From: Microbispora amethystogenes
Lineage (GTDB): Bacteria; Actinomycetota; Actinomycetes; Streptosporangiales; Streptosporangiaceae
Length of the DNA stretch: 64,000 nt
Assembly: GCF_016863015.1 (NCBI RefSeq)
Contig: NZ_BOOB01000021.1
Coordinates: 153,130 to 217,129 of the forward strand
Direction: 5' to 3'
Shown: positions 25,636-34,371 of the stretch, in pieces
How the letters are laid out: each line of letters begins with the position of its first letter
Position numbering within the stretch: position 1 is the first letter of the stretch
Notes under the pieces: model-generated
Told to the model about the DNA's origin: nothing
What the model saw: the letters and a program-made list of their open reading frames with translations, nothing else
The model's database searches: none
Made by a program: the position numbers and the translations under genes

Positions 25636-26985
25636 ATGACCGCCCCCCAGGTCGTTCAGGAGGAGCTTCCCGGCGCGCGACGGCGTGAGCAGCGCGGCTG
25701 GTACTGGTACGACTGGGCCGACTCGGCGTTCCAGACGACGGTCCTGACCGTCTTCCTCGGGCCGTACCTGACCTCGGTCGCCACGACGGCGGCGGGCGGC
25801 CCGGAGGGCTTCGTGTCGTTCCTGGGCCTGGACCTGCGGCCGAAGGCGTACTTCACCGCGATGGTGACGATCTCGGTGCTGCTCCAGATCGTGGTCATGC
25901 CGGTCGTCGGCGCCCTGGCCGACCACACCGGGCGCAAGCGGCACATCCTCGGGTCGCTCGCCTTCACCGGCGCGGCCGCCACCCTGGGGTTCTACCTCGT
26001 CTCGGGCGACGCGTACCTGCTGGGCGGCGCGCTGTTCCTGCTCGCCAACGTCACCTTCGGCTCGGCGCGGGTCGTGTACGACTCCTTCCTGCCCCAGATC
26101 GCCGGGGCGGAGGAACGCGACACGATCTCCAGCAGGGGCTGGGGCTTCGGCTACCTCGGCGGCGGCCTGCTGCTCGCGCTCAACCTGGTGGTCTACCTGT
26201 TCGCCGACATCGACAAGGGCCTGGCGGTACGGATCAGCCTGGCCTCGGCCGGCCTGTGGTGGGGCGCCTTCACGATCATCCCGATGCTGCGCCTGCGCGA
26301 CCGGCGGGTGCCGGTCCACGAGGCGACCGCGGCGCGGGCGGTCGCCGGCAGCGTGCGCCAGCTCGGCCGTACGATCGCCGAGGCGCGCCGCTATCCCCGC
26401 ACGCTGCTGTTCCTCGCGGCCTACCTGGTCTACAACGACGGCGTGCAGACCGTGATCGGGTTCTCCGCGACGTACGCCGACCAGGAGCTGGGGCTGGGGC
26501 AGACCCACCAGATCGGCGCGATCCTGATGGTCCAGTTCATCGCGGTGGGCGGCGCCCTCGGGCTGGGGCGGCTCGCGGCGGTGTTCGGGACCAAGCGCAC
26601 GGTTCTCGCCAGCCTGGTGGTGTGGACCGTGGTGGTGGGGGTGGCCTACTTCCTGCAGAAGGGCGCGGCCCTGCAGTTCTACGCGATCGCGTTCGCCATC
26701 GCGATCGTCATGGGCGGCACGCAGGCGCTGTCGCGTTCGATGTACTCGCTGGTGATCCCGCCGGGGCGGGAGGCGGAGTACTTCAGCCTCTACCAGGTCA
26801 GCGACAAGGGGTCGGCGTTCCTCGGCTCGCTGGTGCTCACGCTGGCGCTCCAGCTCACCGACAGCTACCGCACCGCGATCGTCTCGCTGATCGTGTTCTT
26901 CGTCCTCGGATTCGTGCTGCTCACGACCGTCAACCTGCCCCGGGCCATCCGCGAGGCGGGCAACGAGGTCCCCGACCACATCTGA
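25636..26985 (+). CDS. UMF1/Atg22-like MFS transporter
   Basis: 449 residues from the ATG at 25636 with GAGGAG 6 bases upstream. The family signature YDWADSAFQTTVLTVF opens the first helix, and about 12 membrane helices follow. Other family markers are GALADHTGRKRHILG and FGSARVVYDSFLPQIA. Members resemble the yeast vacuolar amino-acid effluxer Atg22; bacterial substrates are not established. The charged ends are cytoplasmic. It lies between GDPD and the M48-like gene on the same strand. Confidence 0.88.
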   Translation: MTAPQVVQEELPGARRREQRGWYWYDWADSAFQTTVLTVFLGPYLTSVATTAAGGPEGFVSFLGLDLRPKAYFTAMVTISVLLQIVVMPVVGALADHTGRKRHILGSLAFTGAAATLGFYLVSGDAYLLGGALFLLANVTFGSARVVYDSFLPQIAGAEERDTISSRGWGFGYLGGGLLLALNLVVYLFADIDKGLAVRISLASAGLWWGAFTIIPMLRLRDRRVPVHEATAARAVAGSVRQLGRTIAEARRYPRTLLFLAAYLVYNDGVQTVIGFSATYADQELGLGQTHQIGAILMVQFIAVGGALGLGRLAAVFGTKRTVLASLVVWTVVVGVAYFLQKGAALQFYAIAFAIAIVMGGTQALSRSMYSLVIPPGREAEYFSLYQVSDKGSAFLGSLVLTLALQLTDSYRTAIVSLIVFFVLGFVLLTTVNLPRAIREAGNEVPDHI

Positions 26986-27010
26986 GGGCGCGTTCTGGGA
27001 GGGATCGTCC

Positions 27011-28465
27011 GTGCTGCCTGGAGGCATGACCCCGCGACGGGCGGTCCGGCTGGTGCTGACCCACCGCGCCAGGGCCTTCGTCCCCGCCTGGCTGCGGGCC
27101 GGCTGGTGGCCGCCCCTTCCCGGAGGGCGGGAGGTGCGGCGCTGGGCCCGCGCCCCGGGCTGGGTGGGCAACGGGCTCGCGCCCGCGGTGGCCGTCGCGA
27201 TCTCCACGCTGGTCGCCTGGCACCTCGGTCATCGGGGCGAGGAGTTAGTCCTCGTCGCCGGGGTCGCGCTGGCCGCCGGCCGGCTGGTGCCCGTCGTCTG
27301 GCCCGCACCGGTGCGGGATCGGCACGTCGCCCGGCGCGCGGAGCACCCCGACCTGCATGCGATGGTCTCCGAGGTGGCCGGCGAGCTCGGGGTCCGGCGC
27401 CCGTCACGCGTGTGTCTCGCCCCCGTCGCCGAGAGCGGTGGCACCCGGCTGGGGCCGCGGCGTACGGAGCTGTGGATCGGCCTGCCCTACCTCATGGGGT
27501 TCGAACGGGCGGAGCTGCGCGCGGTGATCGCCTTCGAGCTCGTCTTCCTGGAAGCGCGCCGGTCGTGGCCGCTCGGCGCGCTTTGGGAGGTCTGGAAGGC
27601 GGGGGTGCGGATGAAGCCCGCCGTGCAACGGGAGATCGGCGCGGTGGTGCGGGCCCTCGTCACCGAGGCCGACATGGCCGGCTGCCGTGTGTCGGATCCG
27701 CGGACCACGGCGAACGCGGTTCTGCGCGGCATGCTCATGAGCCTGTCCTTCGACTGGTTCGTGCACCGCTACGCCGCGGATCTGCCCGCCCACCGGTATC
27801 TTCCGCTGGACCTCTACCCGGCCTGGCGCTGGAAGGTGCACAAGGACGACCTTCTGGCCCGGCTCATGCCGCGATACCTCGAACTCTCCGCGGCCGACTC
27901 CCTGGGCCTCGACGCGACCAGCCGCATGGCGGAGCTGGGGGTCGTCCTCGATCAGCCGCCCGGGCCGGCGGCGGACCCGATCATGTCCACGCCCGGTCTC
28001 GCCGTCGAGGCGCGGTTCGCCCGCTGCCGGCTCGGCGACGTCCTCGCCGGCACCCCGGCCATGCGCCGTGAGCTCACGTTTCCCGACGTTCCGGAAACCG
28101 TCTGGGATGAGATCATGAAGTGCCGCCATGACCAGGTCCTCCGGGCCGCGGCCGCGCTCACCGGTCGTGAGCACCTGACCCTCGCCGACCTGATGGAGAT
28201 CCTCGCGGCCGGGCGCGGTGCGGAACTCGTCCGGGAGCACAGGGAGGGGGTGTGTACCCACCCCACGGCCGGGGTCTGTGTCCTTTTCCCCGTTCTCCAT
28301 CGCCATCTGCGGACGAAGGGCTACAGGTACGGTCAGGCGCTGCGCCAACGAGAACTCATCGGCCCCGGAGGAGACCGCGTCGACGTGATACAGCTCGCCG
28401 AGGCGATCGAGCGGGGTGGCCCATTACCCGAGATCGTGCCTCTCCGGTATCAGCCGGCGGGTTAA
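27011..28465 (+). CDS. M48-like membrane protein with lost zinc motif (probable pseudoprotease)
   Basis: 484 residues from a GTG with GGGAGGG 7 bases upstream. An N-terminal membrane pair (APAVAVAISTLVAWHLG; LVLVAGVALAAGRLV) is followed by an M48/HtpX-like domain: LGVRRPSRVCLAPVAESGG, GPRRTELWIGLPYLM, FERAELRAVIAFELVF. In active M48 peptidases the last motif reads HELAH within 'AVLAHELAH'. Here the first His is Phe and the second is Phe or absent, so zinc binding should be lost. The remaining ~280 residues have no recognised domain. It may be a scaffolding or regulatory relative of M48 peptidases. Homology is inferred from pattern only. Confidence 0.65.
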   Translation: MLPGGMTPRRAVRLVLTHRARAFVPAWLRAGWWPPLPGGREVRRWARAPGWVGNGLAPAVAVAISTLVAWHLGHRGEELVLVAGVALAAGRLVPVVWPAPVRDRHVARRAEHPDLHAMVSEVAGELGVRRPSRVCLAPVAESGGTRLGPRRTELWIGLPYLMGFERAELRAVIAFELVFLEARRSWPLGALWEVWKAGVRMKPAVQREIGAVVRALVTEADMAGCRVSDPRTTANAVLRGMLMSLSFDWFVHRYAADLPAHRYLPLDLYPAWRWKVHKDDLLARLMPRYLELSAADSLGLDATSRMAELGVVLDQPPGPAADPIMSTPGLAVEARFARCRLGDVLAGTPAMRRELTFPDVPETVWDEIMKCRHDQVLRAAAALTGREHLTLADLMEILAAGRGAELVREHREGVCTHPTAGVCVLFPVLHRHLRTKGYRYGQALRQRELIGPGGDRVDVIQLAEAIERGGPLPEIVPLRYQPAG

Positions 28466-28546
28466 GTCGATCTTGAGGGAGCGCTTTATACCGCACAGCT
28501 GGGACCGGTGGGACGGAAAAAGCGCGATTGGATCAGGTCTCGGCTG

Positions 28547-28572
28547 GGAATCCCTTCACGGTATCAGGCGTT
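28547..28572 (+). promoter_or_regulatory. SigR-type promoter of rbpA
   Basis: GGAAT at 28547-28551 and GTT at 28570-28572 with an 18-base spacer: the actinobacterial SigR (thiol-stress) consensus. Transcription would start about 45-50 bases before the RbpA ATG. In Streptomyces coelicolor rbpA is an established SigR target. Confidence 0.75.
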
Positions 28573-28628
28573 GTACGCGGTGGCGAACGAACCCCCTCGA
28601 AGGCGGGGACCTCAGGAGGCTTAAGAAC

Positions 28629-28973
28629 ATGGGCGAGCGTGCACTTCGCGGTACCCGGCTCGGCGCGACCAGCTACGAGAACGACCGCAACACCGATCTG
28701 GCGCCTCGCCAGGAGGTGACCTACACGTGCCCGAAGGGCCATCTCACCACCGTCCCGCTCGCCGTCGAGGCCGAAATCCCGACGACCTGGGAGTGCCGTC
28801 ACTGCGGCAGTCCCGCGCTGCGGGTGGACGCGGAGCAGCCGCAGCAGAAGAAGGCGAAGCCGCCGCGGACCCACTGGGACATGCTTCTCGAGCGCCGTTC
28901 GATCGAGGACCTTGAGGAGGTGCTCAACGAGCGCCTCGCCATCCTGAGGGAGCAGCGGCGCAAGAGCGCGTAG
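28629..28973 (+). CDS. rbpA: RNA polymerase-binding protein RbpA
   Basis: 114 residues, the usual length. A flexible N-terminal tail is followed by the zinc-ribbon-like core (TYTCPKGHLTTVPLAVEAEI, then WECRHCG) and the C-terminal sigma-interacting domain (HWDMLLERRSIEDLEEVLNE). RbpA binds the principal sigma factor and RNA polymerase, stabilises open complexes and influences rifampicin tolerance. AGGAGG lies 9 bases upstream of the ATG, the SigR-type promoter upstream links it to disulfide stress, and a strong terminator follows. Confidence 0.97.
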   Translation: MGERALRGTRLGATSYENDRNTDLAPRQEVTYTCPKGHLTTVPLAVEAEIPTTWECRHCGSPALRVDAEQPQQKKAKPPRTHWDMLLERRSIEDLEEVLNERLAILREQRRKSA

Positions 28974-28983
28974 GACGCCTGTG

Positions 28984-29024
28984 ACGCCCCCTGCGGCCCT
29001 GATCTCCAGGGCCGCAGGGGGCGT
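28984..29024. terminator. strong hairpin terminator after rbpA
   Basis: Perfect 18-base arms (28984-29001 and 29007-29024, left arm ACGCCCCCTGCGGCCCTG) with a 5-base loop, followed by TTTCTCG. It starts 11 bases after the rbpA stop, and the convergent MMPL gene ends at 29069, so it probably serves both. Confidence 0.88.
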
Positions 29025-29068
29025 TTCTCGTGTGTCGGAGGGCGCGTGCGGGCGCACCGAGTGGCGCG

Positions 29069-31225
29069 TCAGGACACCCCGGCCCGCTCCGGGGGCTCGG
29101 CGGCGGTGAGGTGGTGGCGCAGGCGCTCGCCCTCGACGTCGAGGTCGGGCAGCGCCCGGTCCAGGGCACGGGGCAGCCACCACGCGGCGCGGCCGAGCAT
29201 GGACATCACGGCGGGGACGAGGGTCATCCGGACCACGAAGGCGTCGACGAGCACGCCGACGGCCAGTGCGAAGCCCATCGACTTGATGATCGGGTCGTTC
29301 ATGAACACGAACCCGCCGAACACGGCCGTCATGATCAGCGCCGCGGCGGTGACGACCCGCGCGTTGTGCCCCATGCCGTTGATCGTCGCCTGGCGGGGAG
29401 CGTCGCCGCGCACGTAGTCCTCGCGCATCCGCGAGACCAGGAACACCTCGTAGTCCATGGCCAGGCCGAACAGGATGCCGATGAGCAGGATCGGCAGGAA
29501 GCTGACCAGCGGGCCCGGCACGTCCACGCCCAGCAGGCCGGCCAGGTGACCCTGCTGGAAGATCGCCACGGTGATGCCGAAGGTCGAGCCGACGGTGAGC
29601 AGGAAGCCCAGCGCGGCCTTGACCGGGACGAGGATCGAGCGGAAGACCAGCATCAGCAGCAGCACCGACAGGCCGACCACCAGCAGCAGGTACACCGGCA
29701 TGGCGTCGGCGAGCTTGTCGGAGACGTCGATGCCGACGGCCGTGGCGCCGGTGACGGCGATCTCGGCGCCGCCGATGCCGGCGACCTTGGCGCGGATGGC
29801 GTGGACGGCGTCCTCGGTGGCCGCGGCGGTGGGCCCGGCCTTGGGGATGATGGTCAGCAGCGCGGTGGTGCCCGCGGCGTTCGGCTGCGGAGGGGCCACG
29901 GCCAGCACGCCGGGGGTCTGCTGGATCAGCTTGGCGGCCTGCCCGGCGGCGGCGGTCGTGGCCGCGCGGTCGGCGCCGGAGACCACGGCGATCAGGCGGG
30001 CGTTGAAGCCCTCGCCGAATCCCTCGCTGGTCAGGTCGTACGCCTCGCGGGCCGGGGTGCCGGGGGCGGCGGTGCCGGCGTCGGGCAGGGCGAGGCGCAG
30101 GTCCTGGGCCGGCAGCGTGAGCGCGCCCAGGGCGAGGACGCCGGCCACCAGAATCGGCACGCGCAGCCGGGTGACCAGCCGTCCCCAGGTGTAGCCGAAG
30201 CCGCGGCCGGCCGCGCCCACGTCGTCCCCGGTGCGCTGCCTGCGGGGCAGCACGCGGGCCCCGGCGTACGACAGGAAGGCCGGCAGCAGCGTGAGGGCGA
30301 CCAGGACGGCGACGGCCACGGTGCCCGCGGCGGCCAGGCCCATCACGCTGAGGAACGGGATGCCGACCACCGACAGGCCGGCGAGCGCGATGACCACGGT
30401 GGCCCCGGCGAACACGACCGCCGATCCGGCGGTGCCGACCGCCCGGCCGGCGGCCTCCGCGGGTTCGACTCCCTCGGCGAGGAACTGGCGATAGCGGGAG
30501 GTGATGAACAACGAGTAGTCGATGCCGACGGCCAGGCCCAGCATCAGCGCCAGCACCGGGGTGACGGAGGTCAGTTCGACGACGCCGCTGAGCGCGAACA
30601 GCCCGCCCATGCCGGCGCCCACGCCGATCAGCGCGTTCAGCAGGGTCATCCCGGCGGCCACCAGCGAGCCGAAGGTGACGATCAGCACCACGGCGGCGAT
30701 CACGACGCCGATCCCTTCCGACCCGCCGACCTCCGGCGCGGCCTTCAGGATCTCGCCGCCGTGCTCGACCCGCAGCCCCGCCGCCGAGGAGCCGGCTTTG
30801 AGGTACGCCGCGCGCTGGGCGTCGGTCACGTCCTCGACCGCGTGGGCGAACTGCACCTGGACCAGGGCGTAGCGGCCGTCGGGAGAGACCGCGCCGGTCC
30901 GGAACGGGTCCAGGGCGGCGACGACGCCGGGAATGGCCGCGGCCTCCTTGACCACGGGCGCGACCGCGGCGGGCGCGAGCTTCCGGCCCTGCGGAGCGGC
31001 GACCACGATGGCCCCGGTGGCACCGCTGGCCTGCGGGAACTCCTTGGCCAGTGCGTCGAGCGCCCGCTGCGACTCGGTGCCGGGCATCGAGAACTTGTCG
31101 CCGGCCGGGCCGTGGAAGGCCGCGGCGGCCAGGCCCAGGACCACCAGCAGGAGCAGCCACAGGGCGGCGACGCGCCCGCGCCTGCGGAAGGAGAACCGGC
31201 CCAGCCGGTACAGCAGGGTTGCCAC
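29069..31225 (-). CDS. MMPL/RND family transporter
   Basis: 718 residues in two homologous halves. Each half has an N-terminal membrane helix, a large extracytoplasmic loop and five further helices. MMPL signatures are GIDYSLFITSRYRQFL in the first half and AMDYEVFLVSRMREDYV with TINGMGHNARVVTAAALIM in the second. The length and two MMPL domains fit the actinobacterial exporters of lipids or hydrophobic compounds. It follows the TetR gene by 22 bp and is probably repressed by it. Substrate unknown. Confidence 0.92.
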   Translation of the reverse strand: MATLLYRLGRFSFRRRGRVAALWLLLLVVLGLAAAAFHGPAGDKFSMPGTESQRALDALAKEFPQASGATGAIVVAAPQGRKLAPAAVAPVVKEAAAIPGVVAALDPFRTGAVSPDGRYALVQVQFAHAVEDVTDAQRAAYLKAGSSAAGLRVEHGGEILKAAPEVGGSEGIGVVIAAVVLIVTFGSLVAAGMTLLNALIGVGAGMGGLFALSGVVELTSVTPVLALMLGLAVGIDYSLFITSRYRQFLAEGVEPAEAAGRAVGTAGSAVVFAGATVVIALAGLSVVGIPFLSVMGLAAAGTVAVAVLVALTLLPAFLSYAGARVLPRRQRTGDDVGAAGRGFGYTWGRLVTRLRVPILVAGVLALGALTLPAQDLRLALPDAGTAAPGTPAREAYDLTSEGFGEGFNARLIAVVSGADRAATTAAAGQAAKLIQQTPGVLAVAPPQPNAAGTTALLTIIPKAGPTAAATEDAVHAIRAKVAGIGGAEIAVTGATAVGIDVSDKLADAMPVYLLLVVGLSVLLLMLVFRSILVPVKAALGFLLTVGSTFGITVAIFQQGHLAGLLGVDVPGPLVSFLPILLIGILFGLAMDYEVFLVSRMREDYVRGDAPRQATINGMGHNARVVTAAALIMTAVFGGFVFMNDPIIKSMGFALAVGVLVDAFVVRMTLVPAVMSMLGRAAWWLPRALDRALPDLDVEGERLRHHLTAAEPPERAGVS

Positions 31226-31247
31226 AGAGATCTCTTTCTCGGGAGGG

Positions 31248-31793
31248 TCAGCCGGTCGGCAGACCGAGCGTCCGCAACGCGCCGCGGGTCAGTTCCGCGC
31301 GCAGTGTCTCTTCGGGGATCACGCATTCACTGGCGCTGGTCAGGATGATCCCGAGCATCGCCATCCAGGCCCAGACGCGGGCCTGGGGGGCGTCCGAGCG
31401 GCCCGACAGGGCCTCGGTGAGCCGTTCGACGATGTGGTCGGCGGCGGGCAGCTCCGGCCGGTTGATCAGCGCGTCGACGTCCTGCAGGAGGATCTTCACC
31501 TGGAGCCGGAAGCGCAGGGACAGGTCGACGAGCCCGGTGACGGCGGCACGGGCCGCCTCCTCACCGCGCAGCCCGGCGAGCCGCCCTTCCAGCTCGGCGA
31601 ACTCCGGTCCGACGGGCGCCAGCAGCTCGGTCAGGATCGCGTCCTTGTTGGTGAAGTGGTACAGCAGGGACGCCTTGGAGCAGCCCGCGTCCGTGGCGAT
31701 GTCCTGCAGGGAGGTGCCACGGAAGCCGTGGGCGGCGAACAGCCGCACGGCCGAGTCGAGGATGTCCGCGCGCGTTGTGGTTGCGCGTGCCAT
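31248..31793 (-). CDS. TetR family repressor of the MMPL gene
   Basis: 181 residues with a standard HTH (ADILDSAVRLFAAHGFRGTS, then CSKASLLYHFTNKDAI) and an all-helical C-terminal ligand domain (WAWMAMLGIILTSASECVIP). The gene lies 22 bp upstream of and co-directional with the MMPL transporter. Two copies of the same operator occur immediately upstream (31808-31841), so autoregulation and control of the exporter are expected. Confidence 0.92.
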   Translation of the reverse strand: MARATTTRADILDSAVRLFAAHGFRGTSLQDIATDAGCSKASLLYHFTNKDAILTELLAPVGPEFAELEGRLAGLRGEEAARAAVTGLVDLSLRFRLQVKILLQDVDALINRPELPAADHIVERLTEALSGRSDAPQARVWAWMAMLGIILTSASECVIPEETLRAELTRGALRTLGLPTG

Positions 31794-31807
31794 GCGGACA
31801 CCTTAGC

Positions 31808-31841
31808 TGACCGATCGGCCAGTAATTGACCGATCGGCCAG
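31808..31841. promoter_or_regulatory. tandem TetR operators
   Basis: TGACCGATCGGCCAG occurs at 31808-31822 and again at 31827-31841, a 19-bp period. Each unit has the palindromic core CCGATCGG flanked by GA/GC imperfect symmetry, the well-known GACCGATCGGTC-like operator class of TetR regulators. It lies 15-48 bp upstream of the TetR start. Confidence 0.8.
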
Positions 31842-31910
31842 GAGATGCTGCCTTTGTGATGGAATTAACGCTGCTTCCCCGAAGACGCGGCTTTCCCGTA
31901 GACGTAGGCG

Positions 31911-32933
31911 TCAGGGGCGCAGCAGGACCTTGACCGCCCGGCGCTCGTCCATGGCCTTGTAGGCCTCGGCGGCCTCCTCCAGGGGAAGTTCGAGGTCGAA
32001 GACCTTGCCGGGGTCGATCTCGCGGTCCCAGATCAGCCGGATCAGCTCCGGCAGGAAGCGGCGCACCGGGGCCGGGCCGCCGTGCAGGTGCACGCCGGAG
32101 AAGAACAGCTCCATGGCGGGCAGCTCGACTCCGTGGGTGACGCCGACGTAGCCGACGTGCCCGCCGGGACGGGTGGAGCGGATGGCCTGCATCATCGACT
32201 CCTGGGTGCCGACCGCCTCGATGACCGAGTGCGCGCCCAGCCCGCCGGTCAGGTCCTTGAGCCTGGCCACGCCTTCGTCGCCGCGTTCGGTGACGATGTC
32301 GGTGGCGCCGAACTCGATCGCGAGCTTCTGCCGGTCGGCGTGCCGGCTGAAGACGACGATCCGCTCGGCGCCCAGCCGGCCCGCGGCGAGCACGCCGAGC
32401 AGGCCGACGGCGCCGTCGCCGACGACCGCGACGGTCTTGCCGGGACCGGCCTCGGCGGCGACCGCGGCGAACCAGCCGGTGCCCAGTACGTCGGAGGCGG
32501 CCAGCAGGCTCGGGATCAGGTCGGCTCCGGGCATTTCGGGGGTGGCGACCAGGGTGCCGTCCGCCAGGGGGACGCGGACCAGCTGCGCCTGGGTGCCGAT
32601 GGCGCCCATCGGCACGGCGTGCACGCAGCGGGACTGGTAACCGGCCCGGCAGATCTCACAGGTGTTGTCGGAGGCGAAGAACGAGCCGACCACGAACTGG
32701 CCGGGCGTGATGTCGCGGACCTCGGCGCCGACCTCCTCGACGACGCCGACGTACTCATGTCCCATCGGGGACGGTCCGTCGTGTGTGGTCACACCTCGGT
32801 AGGGCCACAGGTCCGATCCGCAGACGCAGGCCGCGGACAGCCGGATGATCGCGTCGGTCGGTTCGAGGATCTCCGGGTTCTCGCGCTGCTCGACCCGGAC
32901 GTCACCGGGGGCGTGCATCACCACGGCTCGCAT
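31911..32933 (-). CDS. zinc-dependent alcohol dehydrogenase (MDR family)
   Basis: 340 residues from the ATG at 32933, set by AAGGAG 7 bases upstream; an in-frame start at 32993 has no support. Catalytic-zinc ligands are CGSD and GHE. A Cys-rich segment (NTCEICRAGYQSRC) stands in the structural-zinc position. The nucleotide fold has VGDGAVGLLGVLAAGRLG, and SRHADR after the second strand suggests NADP preference. Substrate unknown. The divergent AraC regulator 418 bp away is a likely controller. Confidence 0.9.
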   Translation of the reverse strand: MRAVVMHAPGDVRVEQRENPEILEPTDAIIRLSAACVCGSDLWPYRGVTTHDGPSPMGHEYVGVVEEVGAEVRDITPGQFVVGSFFASDNTCEICRAGYQSRCVHAVPMGAIGTQAQLVRVPLADGTLVATPEMPGADLIPSLLAASDVLGTGWFAAVAAEAGPGKTVAVVGDGAVGLLGVLAAGRLGAERIVVFSRHADRQKLAIEFGATDIVTERGDEGVARLKDLTGGLGAHSVIEAVGTQESMMQAIRSTRPGGHVGYVGVTHGVELPAMELFFSGVHLHGGPAPVRRFLPELIRLIWDREIDPGKVFDLELPLEEAAEAYKAMDERRAVKVLLRP

Positions 32934-33351
32934 CTCGTCACTCCTTCGTGAGTCTCTCCCAGCGGCTTGCCTACGGACCGCTGGCCGAACCACCGGGCCA
33001 CGACCCAGTGAACGCGCTGGTCAGAGGGCAGGGAAGGCACCGATGATAGGCGTACCGGCAGGACGCCCCGACCACGGCGCCGGCCCGTTCGGTGTGGCCC
33101 GGGTGACACCGACGTGCTGCGGGCGGCCCCGCCGCTGGTGCGGGGAGTCAGCCCGCCGGCCTACGGACGGGTTCACGTTCTCACGCACCGCGACCTCACC
33201 GTCACGGGCGCGATCTTGACTGCGGCTTTTCACCAAGTCATCATCCTGCTGTTCTCCGGTGCAGGCTTGATCGCATTCACGGCGCATGGCGGAGGTGCTT
33301 CGCGGCGAAGGAAGCAGCCATTCCATAAACGACGCCCAGCTGAGGACAGAG
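32934..33351. other. divergent intergenic region, ADH / AraC regulator
   Basis: 418 bases between two divergent starts. Short open frames here read as composition artefacts. No clear palindrome or consensus promoter was found. It should hold both promoters and AraC sites. Confidence 0.35.
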
Positions 33352-34350
33352 ATGAAAATCGCGTGGAGCACCAGAGACATGGCCGTGCCGGATCGGTTCA
33401 CCTTCTGGAACGACACCATGTCGAGGACGCTTGTGCCGGTGCGGCTGGCCACGGACCATCCCGCCCGCTTCAACGGATCGGCGCAGGTGTTCGGCCTCGG
33501 CGCACTGCAGTTCTCCCTGATGAACCACTGCCTGCTGCAGGCGAGCCGGCCCGCGAAGCTCATCCGGCAGTCGGATCCGGAAGTCTTCCAGTTGCATCTC
33601 GTTCTCAACGGCCGGGGCCGCATGACTCAGGCGGGACGGGATGCCGCCTTCCAGACGGGGCAGCTGCTCCTCATCGACTCCTCCCGGCCGTTCGGGGGAT
33701 GGCGGGGATCCGCCGAGGATCCGGCCAGGTCACTGATCGTCCAGTTCCCCAGGGCCGCGCTCGGGCTGCGGTCCGACATGGTCGGGCAGCTCACCGCCGC
33801 GCCGATCCCCATCCGCCACGGCATCACCCGTGTCCTGGCCGGGCACCTCAAGCACCTGGCGGAGAACGCCGACGGGCTCACGCCCCGTGACGCGCAGACG
33901 GTGGCCGCCGTCACCTTCGACCTGGTCGCGGCGGCCTGCGCCGACCGGCTGGAGGCCACCGCGCTGCTGTCACCCGAATCGCGACGCCAGGCCCTGCTGT
34001 CGCTGATCCACGACTTCGTCCGGCAGCGGCTCGGCGACCCGGACCTCACCCCTGCGACGATCGCCGCGGCCCACCAGATCTCCGTACGGCACCTGTACAA
34101 GCTCTTCGAGGAGCAGGGCGTCACCGTGGCGGCCTGGATCCGCCGCTGCCGGCTGGAACAGTGCCACCGCGACCTGGCCGATCCCCGGCAGCGTTCCCGT
34201 CAGATCCAGGACATCGCCACTCGGTGGGGCTTCGCCGATGCCGCGACCTTCAGCCGGGCCTTCCGCGCCGCGTACGGCATGTCACCCCGTGATCACCGCA
34301 GACTGGCGGCGGGCGACGGCCCTTCGGAGGACGCTCCCCCGCGGCCCTGA
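33352..34350 (+). CDS. AraC family regulator (AraC-binding-like N-domain)
   Basis: 332 residues from the ATG at 33352 (GAGGA 5 bases upstream); an in-frame start at 33286 is not supported. The N-terminal ~190 residues match the AraC-binding-like sensor domain (MAVPDRFTFWNDTMSRTLVP; VFQLHLVLNGRGRMTQ). The C-terminal AraC/XylS double HTH has DLTPATIAAAHQISVRHLYK and IATRWGFADAATFSRAFRAA. Its probable target is the divergent alcohol dehydrogenase, or the SDR gene just downstream on the other strand. The inducer is unknown. Confidence 0.9.
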   Translation: MKIAWSTRDMAVPDRFTFWNDTMSRTLVPVRLATDHPARFNGSAQVFGLGALQFSLMNHCLLQASRPAKLIRQSDPEVFQLHLVLNGRGRMTQAGRDAAFQTGQLLLIDSSRPFGGWRGSAEDPARSLIVQFPRAALGLRSDMVGQLTAAPIPIRHGITRVLAGHLKHLAENADGLTPRDAQTVAAVTFDLVAAACADRLEATALLSPESRRQALLSLIHDFVRQRLGDPDLTPATIAAAHQISVRHLYKLFEEQGVTVAAWIRRCRLEQCHRDLADPRQRSRQIQDIATRWGFADAATFSRAFRAAYGMSPRDHRRLAAGDGPSEDAPPRP

Positions 34351-34371
34351 CACCTCCCGGCGATGTCGGGG

